A stretch of DNA of 64,000 nucleotides from Gammaproteobacteria bacterium (GTDB taxonomy: Bacteria > Pseudomonadota > Gammaproteobacteria > GCA-001735895), in NCBI GenBank assembly GCA_024638385.1, contig JAHEKJ010000231.1, positions 1-64,000 of the forward strand. Reading direction: 5' to 3'. Of this stretch, positions 60,265 through 64,000 are shown one piece after another. Within the stretch, counting starts at the first letter, position 1. Each line of letters starts with the position of its first letter. Below the pieces are notes generated by a model. The model had not been told where the DNA came from. It did no database searches and saw only the letters and a list, made by a program, of their open reading frames with translations. The position numbers and the translations under genes were made by a program.

Positions 60265-62460
60265 ATGGTTGAAAAGTTGATCGATCACGAAAAACAACCA
60301 AACCGATTCGACACACCGCAAACTTTTCTCGTCGTCGACGACGAACCCAGAGCAAGGGAAAGCCTGGTCAAACTGCTCAGGCACAAGTGGCCCGATATTG
60401 TCGAGGCCGAGGATGGCGAACAGGCGATCGAGCTGATCGGTCAGCGCCGTTTCAGCCTGATCATTCTCGATCTGAACATGCCGAAGAAATCCGGCGACCA
60501 GGTGCTCGCCTACATTCGCGATCATCGCATCACGACGCCGGTCATCGTCATCAGCGGCGAGACCTCGATCAACAAGGTCACCGAGGCGGTGCGGCTCGGC
60601 GTCTACGATATCTTCCGCAAGCCGTTCAATTTCGACGAGCTCGAGCACTCGATTCACAATGCGCTCGACAAGATGCGCATCGAGGAAGAAAAGGCGCAGA
60701 TCCAGAACCAGCTCGAGCATTCCGAGCGCCTGCATCGCTACATGGTCGACAACTCGCCGGACCTGATCTATATCCTGAACCTCAACGGCGAATTCACCTT
60801 CGTCAACGACAGCGTCATGCGCCTGCTCGGCTACGAGAAACGGGACCTGATCGGCCATCACTACAGCGAATTCATCGCCGACGAAGACCGTATGAAGGCC
60901 GAGTTCCTGTTCAACGAGCGGCGCCGCTCGAGCCGCTCGAACCGCACGATCGAGCTGCGGCTGAAGTGCAACCCGGCGAACCCGGCGAAGCCCTTCGAGG
61001 TCGCCTCGCGGCCGATCGAGCTGAATTCGATGGGGATCTACTCGGTCGACGCGGCCGACGATGAGCGCGTCGGCGCCTACCAGGGCACCTACGGCGTCGC
61101 GCGCGATATCTCGATGCGCAAAAAGGCCGAAAAGTTGATCCGCTACCAGGCTTACCACGACCTGCTGACCAAGTTGCCGAACCGGGCGATGCTGCTCGAC
61201 CGCCTCGACCTCGCGATCAAGCAGGCGCGGCGCAGCGACGAGTCGCTGATCATCATGTTTCTCGACCTCGATCGCTTCAAGCTGATCAACGACAGCTTCG
61301 GCCACGTGGTCGGCGACCAGCTGCTGGTCGAGGTCGCCGAGCGGCTCAAGCACGAGATCCGTAACGGCGATACGCTCGCGCGCCTCGGCGGCGACGAGTT
61401 CATGCTGCTGCTGCCGCAGCCGACCTCGCGCGAACAGGCCGAGCGCGTCGCGCAGAAGCTGATCGCGAGCCTGCAGCGACCGTTCTACCTGCGCGGACGC
61501 GAAGTCTACGTCAACGTCAGCATCGGGCTCGCCGAGTTCCCGGCCGACTCGGACGACCTCAACTCGCTGATCCAGAAGGCCGACATGGCGATGTACGAGG
61601 TCAAGTCGACCGGCAAGAACGGTTACGCGTTCTTCAACGACAAGCTCGAGCACGCGGCATCGGAAAAAATCTCGATCGAGAGCGGCCTGCGTAACGCGAT
61701 CAAGAACAACGAATTCGAGATTTACTACCAGCCGCAAATCAACACCGAGACCCGGCGCATCGTCGGCGTCGAGGCGCTGTTGCGCTGGAACCACCCGCGA
61801 CTGGGATTGCGTTCGCCGAGCTACTTCATCGAGCAGGCCGAGGAATCGCGGATCATCGAGCAGCTCTCGGAATGGGTGTTGAACCGAGTCGCCGAAGACC
61901 TGTTCCACAACCAGATTTTCATCGACAGCGGCATCACGGTCAGCATCAACCTGTCGGCGACCGATATCCGCAAGAAAGAGTTTCCCGAGAACCTCGTGTC
62001 GTTCACCGAGAGTCACGGCATCGCGCCGGGGCGGCTCGAGATCGAGATCACCGAAAACATGTTCATGGGCGATATCCAGGCCTGCATCCACAAGCTGCAG
62101 GTGCTGTCGAACAAGGGCATCTCGATTGCGATCGACGATTTCGGCACCGGCTACTCGTCGCTGAACTACCTGCGCGAGCTGCCGGTGCACACGGTCAAGA
62201 TCGACTACTCGTTCGTCTCCGAGATCGAGCGCTCGAAGAAGGGCGCGGCGCTGGTCGCGGCGATCATCGGCATGGCGCAGGGTCTCGGCATCAACATCAT
62301 CGCCGAGGGCGTCGAGAGCGAGGGACAGTCGCAATACCTCGAGGGGCTGGGCTGCCCGGTCATGCAGGGATTTTTGTTCAGCAAGCCGTCGAACAAGACC
62401 GTGTTCCTGGCCGCGGTCGCGAAACAGCACAAGCAATCTCCCGACACCGTCCACGCCTGA
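60265..62460 (+). CDS. Response regulator with PAS, GGDEF and EAL domains
   Basis: Protein of 731 residues: REC (phospho-Asp69 in IILDLNMPKKSG, Lys in FRKPF), PAS (YMVDNSPDLIYILNLNGEFTFVNDSVMRLLGYEKRDLIG), intact GGDEF (RLGGDEF at 375-379) and intact EAL (EALLRWNHP at 503-508, with EITENMFMG, IDDFGTGYSSLNYL, EGVESEGQ). Both c-di-GMP synthesis and hydrolysis residues look complete, so net direction is not predictable. It should be phosphorylated by the HDOD kinase encoded upstream. The lack of membrane segments makes the pair a cytosolic c-di-GMP control unit. Confidence 0.93.
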   Translation: MVEKLIDHEKQPNRFDTPQTFLVVDDEPRARESLVKLLRHKWPDIVEAEDGEQAIELIGQRRFSLIILDLNMPKKSGDQVLAYIRDHRITTPVIVISGETSINKVTEAVRLGVYDIFRKPFNFDELEHSIHNALDKMRIEEEKAQIQNQLEHSERLHRYMVDNSPDLIYILNLNGEFTFVNDSVMRLLGYEKRDLIGHHYSEFIADEDRMKAEFLFNERRRSSRSNRTIELRLKCNPANPAKPFEVASRPIELNSMGIYSVDAADDERVGAYQGTYGVARDISMRKKAEKLIRYQAYHDLLTKLPNRAMLLDRLDLAIKQARRSDESLIIMFLDLDRFKLINDSFGHVVGDQLLVEVAERLKHEIRNGDTLARLGGDEFMLLLPQPTSREQAERVAQKLIASLQRPFYLRGREVYVNVSIGLAEFPADSDDLNSLIQKADMAMYEVKSTGKNGYAFFNDKLEHAASEKISIESGLRNAIKNNEFEIYYQPQINTETRRIVGVEALLRWNHPRLGLRSPSYFIEQAEESRIIEQLSEWVLNRVAEDLFHNQIFIDSGITVSINLSATDIRKKEFPENLVSFTESHGIAPGRLEIEITENMFMGDIQACIHKLQVLSNKGISIAIDDFGTGYSSLNYLRELPVHTVKIDYSFVSEIERSKKGAALVAAIIGMAQGLGINIIAEGVESEGQSQYLEGLGCPVMQGFLFSKPSNKTVFLAAVAKQHKQSPDTVHA

Positions 62461-62486
62461 ACCGGCATTCGTTCATCCCGCGGCCT

Positions 62487-62514
62487 GGCCGGGCCGCGCA
62501 GGCCGGGCCGCGCA
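62487..62514. repeat. 14-bp tandem repeat, two units
   Basis: GGCCGGGCCGCGCA occurs twice in tandem just after the EAL gene. It has the same period as the array at the left edge of the window, though the sequence differs. Confidence 0.7.
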
Positions 62515-62597
62515 GGTCGGGTATCCGGTGCTCACCGTCCTCGCCCCCGGGCGGATGCCGATATCGAGTCGCGGCACGACAGCCACGACCGGCGTGA

Positions 62598-63185
62598 TCA
62601 GATCGGGTCGAGGCCGAGGGCCGCGCGGAAACGATTCTTGACGTAAACGCCGTCGCGCGGGGCGAGCACGCGCGGCGGGTCGTCGGCCTCGATCTTGATC
62701 GCGGCAAAGCTCGCGTCGTCTTTCGCATGGAGCCGCGCGCGAAAGGTCGCGAGCGCCTCGAGATCGGCGATCTCCTCGCTCGCGGCGATGCCGCAGTCGC
62801 GCGCGACCGCGTCGAGACGCAGACCGGTCGCGGTATGGCTCGGTTGCATGCCGGTTTCGCCGTAATGCTCGTTGTCGAGCACGGCGATGGCGAGATTCGG
62901 CGGCCGGCGGCTACCGATCGTCGCGAGCGCGCCGAGTCCCATCAGCATTTCGCCGTCACCGGTAATCACGAGCACCGGCCGGTCGCGTTGCGCCAGCGCG
63001 AGCCCGAGGCCAATCGTCGCGGCGGCGCCCATCGCGCCCCACAGGTAGCAATTCAGGTCATGATCGCCGGACGCCATCAGATCCCAGGTCGGCGAGCCGA
63101 GGCCCGACACGACGAGCAGGTCGCCGCGATCGCGTACCAGTTCGGCGACGACCGTGCGCCGTTCGAGCCTGTTTTCGGCGCTCAC
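62598..63185 (-). CDS. ThDP-dependent decarboxylase, C-terminal (beta) subunit
   Basis: Protein of 195 residues, the ThDP-binding half of the sulfopyruvate/phosphonopyruvate decarboxylase family. The cofactor motif is GDGEMLMGLGALATIGSRRPPNLAIAVLDNEHYGETG, with the diphosphate Asp in GDG and Asn in DNEHYG; YLWGAMGAAATIGLGLALAQ precedes it. I start at GTG 63185, which overlaps the stop of the alpha subunit as GTGA and has AAGGAG eight bases upstream, rather than the ORF GTG at 63194. Substrate may be sulfopyruvate, phosphonopyruvate or a related 2-oxoacid. Confidence 0.88.
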   Translation of the reverse strand: MSAENRLERRTVVAELVRDRGDLLVVSGLGSPTWDLMASGDHDLNCYLWGAMGAAATIGLGLALAQRDRPVLVITGDGEMLMGLGALATIGSRRPPNLAIAVLDNEHYGETGMQPSHTATGLRLDAVARDCGIAASEEIADLEALATFRARLHAKDDASFAAIKIEADDPPRVLAPRDGVYVKNRFRAALGLDPI

Positions 63186-63715
63186 TCGACCCACTCCTTG
63201 CGTCCGATCAGGCGCTGCCCGAGCAACAGCGCGCAGGCACCGTCACCGTCGTACGCCATCGTCGCCGCGCCGGCGGCCAGCGGCTCGACGTCGGCGGCGC
63301 GGTCGGCGCGCCAGCAACGCACGCCCATCAGCTTCATCGCGTCCTCGGCGGCTTGTCCCATCGCGTTTTGCCACGGGTTGAACTCGGCCCAGTCACCGCG
63401 CAGGGTCACGAGCATCAGCAGCGGGAAGCGCATCGCCGAGTGCAGCGACAGCATGTTAATGCAGTTGCCGACGCCGCTCGACTGCATCAACAACACGCCG
63501 CGCTCGCCGCCGAGCCAGGCGCCGGCGAGGTAGCCGATGCCTTCCTCTTCGCTGGTCAGCGCGATCGATTCGATCTGCGGGTCGTCCGCTGCCAGGCGGA
63601 TTAGCGTCGAGTGCCCCGCGTCCGGTACGTAAACGACGTGGCGCACGGCGAAGCTTTGCAGGGTGTCGAACAGCTGCCTTTGCCAGCTGGAATCGGGATT
63701 CCGGGTCGGTGCCAT
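63182..63715 (-). CDS. ThDP-dependent decarboxylase, N-terminal (alpha) subunit
   Basis: Protein of 177 residues forming the PYR half: VRHVVYVPDAGHSTLIRLAADD, ALTSEEEGIGYLAGAWLGGERGVLLMQSSGVGNCINMLSLH, where the Glu in TSEEEG activates the thiamine ring. Split alpha/beta subunits of this size are typical of ComDE sulfopyruvate decarboxylase and of phosphonopyruvate decarboxylase-like pairs. It is coupled to the beta gene by the GTGA overlap. The left neighbour is the end of another gene on the same strand. Confidence 0.88.
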   Translation of the reverse strand: MAPTRNPDSSWQRQLFDTLQSFAVRHVVYVPDAGHSTLIRLAADDPQIESIALTSEEEGIGYLAGAWLGGERGVLLMQSSGVGNCINMLSLHSAMRFPLLMLVTLRGDWAEFNPWQNAMGQAAEDAMKLMGVRCWRADRAADVEPLAAGAATMAYDGDGACALLLGQRLIGRKEWVE

Positions 63716-63823
63716 AACGTCCAGGGTCGCTCGGGAAGTCGCTCAAGCATAATTAGCCCGATCCTTCGGGTCCAGTGCAGACGGAGTATTTGATCTGATC
63801 AGATCTTATCGGGTCGCGATTGC

Positions 63824-64000
63824 CTAGAGATCGACATGGAAATGGTTGTCGTGCTTCTCCGCGTAGCTGGCGCGGCCGGGGATGCCGTTGAGTTCGGCCC
63901 ACGCGTTGACCGTATCGACCGCGTCGTGATCGGTGAACAGCACGCGCGAGAATCCGGCCTCGAGGCAACACTTCATGAACTTGACGCACTTGGCGCGCTT
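63824..64000 (-). CDS. C-terminal end of a gene cut by the window edge
   Basis: The minus frame open to the edge reads KRAKCVKFMKCCLEAGFSRV, then NAWAELNGIPG and KHDNHFHVDL before a TAG. The HFHVDL ending recalls the final metal-site motif of M15/M74-type peptidoglycan peptidases, but 58 residues are too few for assignment. The ORF track lists only an Arg-rich shadow here. Confidence 0.55.
   Translation of the reverse strand, partial: KRAKCVKFMKCCLEAGFSRVLFTDHDAVDTVNAWAELNGIPGRASYAEKHDNHFHVDL

Noticed and set aside
1-64000. tRNA, rRNA, integrase, prophage or conjugation genes
   Set aside because: No tRNA-like cloverleaf, no rRNA stretch and no integrase, capsid or relaxase-like protein was recognised on either strand.

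Overview
The window is a very GC-rich chromosomal segment with dense genes, short intergenic gaps and strong G/C preference at third codon positions. The gene content points to a free-living, aerobic, Gram-negative proteobacterium, most likely a gammaproteobacterium: a TldD/PmbA pair, a TusE/DsrC-like protein, Fe-type SodB, a PA2779-type protein, an RND efflux pair, YbbA/YbbP-like ABC genes, an HDOD sensor kinase with a c-di-GMP response regulator, and outer-membrane lipoproteins. Species is not assignable from sequence alone. No rRNA, tRNA, CRISPR array, integrase or complete transposase gene was seen, so this looks like core or shell chromosome with small scars of gene loss and short mobile repeats.

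Layout. 1-5.6 kb: a secreted protein joining a subtilisin domain to a metzincin-like HExxH domain, then a three-gene + strand group (PhyH-type dioxygenase, Rossmann/SAF oxidoreductase, class I glutamine amidotransferase) and a convergent DoxX gene with a clear terminator. 6.2-20.9 kb: a nine-gene, tightly packed + strand operon built round a MoxR AAA+ ATPase with DUF58, two VWA membrane proteins, DUF4159, a long DUF4175 coiled-coil protein, a TPR/zinc-peptidase protein, a caspase-fold protein whose expected Cys is Ser, and a small secreted intradiol-dioxygenase-like protein. This is the most interesting system in the window. 20.9-24.4 kb: permuted NlpC/P60 protein, a possibly leaderless TusE/DsrC-like gene, 5-formyl-THF cyclo-ligase, a small secreted protein and a methyltransferase. 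24.4-34.3 kb: an AT-rich leader, an orphan HigA-like gene with a small partner ORF, a PLD-type lipoprotein, a ZIP transporter, sodB, a large protein of unknown function, a methyltransferase, a LEA14-like lipoprotein, and a lysine/aspartate-rich secreted protein, with two or three decayed gene fragments between them.

34.6-40.2 kb: separate LigD-type phosphoesterase and polymerase genes (no Ku or ATP ligase in view), a cupin ORF meeting a LysR C-terminal remnant head-on, a degenerate SDR, small proteins and a LuxR-type regulator. 40.3-45.5 kb: a potABCD polyamine uptake operon followed by a cytoplasmic NylB-like serine hydrolase. 45.8-53.8 kb: a YbbA/YbbP-like ABC exporter pair, a MITE-like repeat element, and an RND efflux pump with its periplasmic adaptor. 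54.1-57.8 kb: DUF1499, glycine-zipper lipoprotein, and the TldD/PmbA pair. 58.1-62.5 kb: an HDOD-GAF-histidine kinase followed by a REC-PAS-GGDEF-EAL response regulator. 62.6-64 kb: a two-subunit ThDP decarboxylase related to sulfopyruvate/phosphonopyruvate decarboxylase, and the C-terminus of a gene cut by the window edge.

Nearly all long ORFs antisense to these genes are shadows caused by GC-skewed codon use and are left out.
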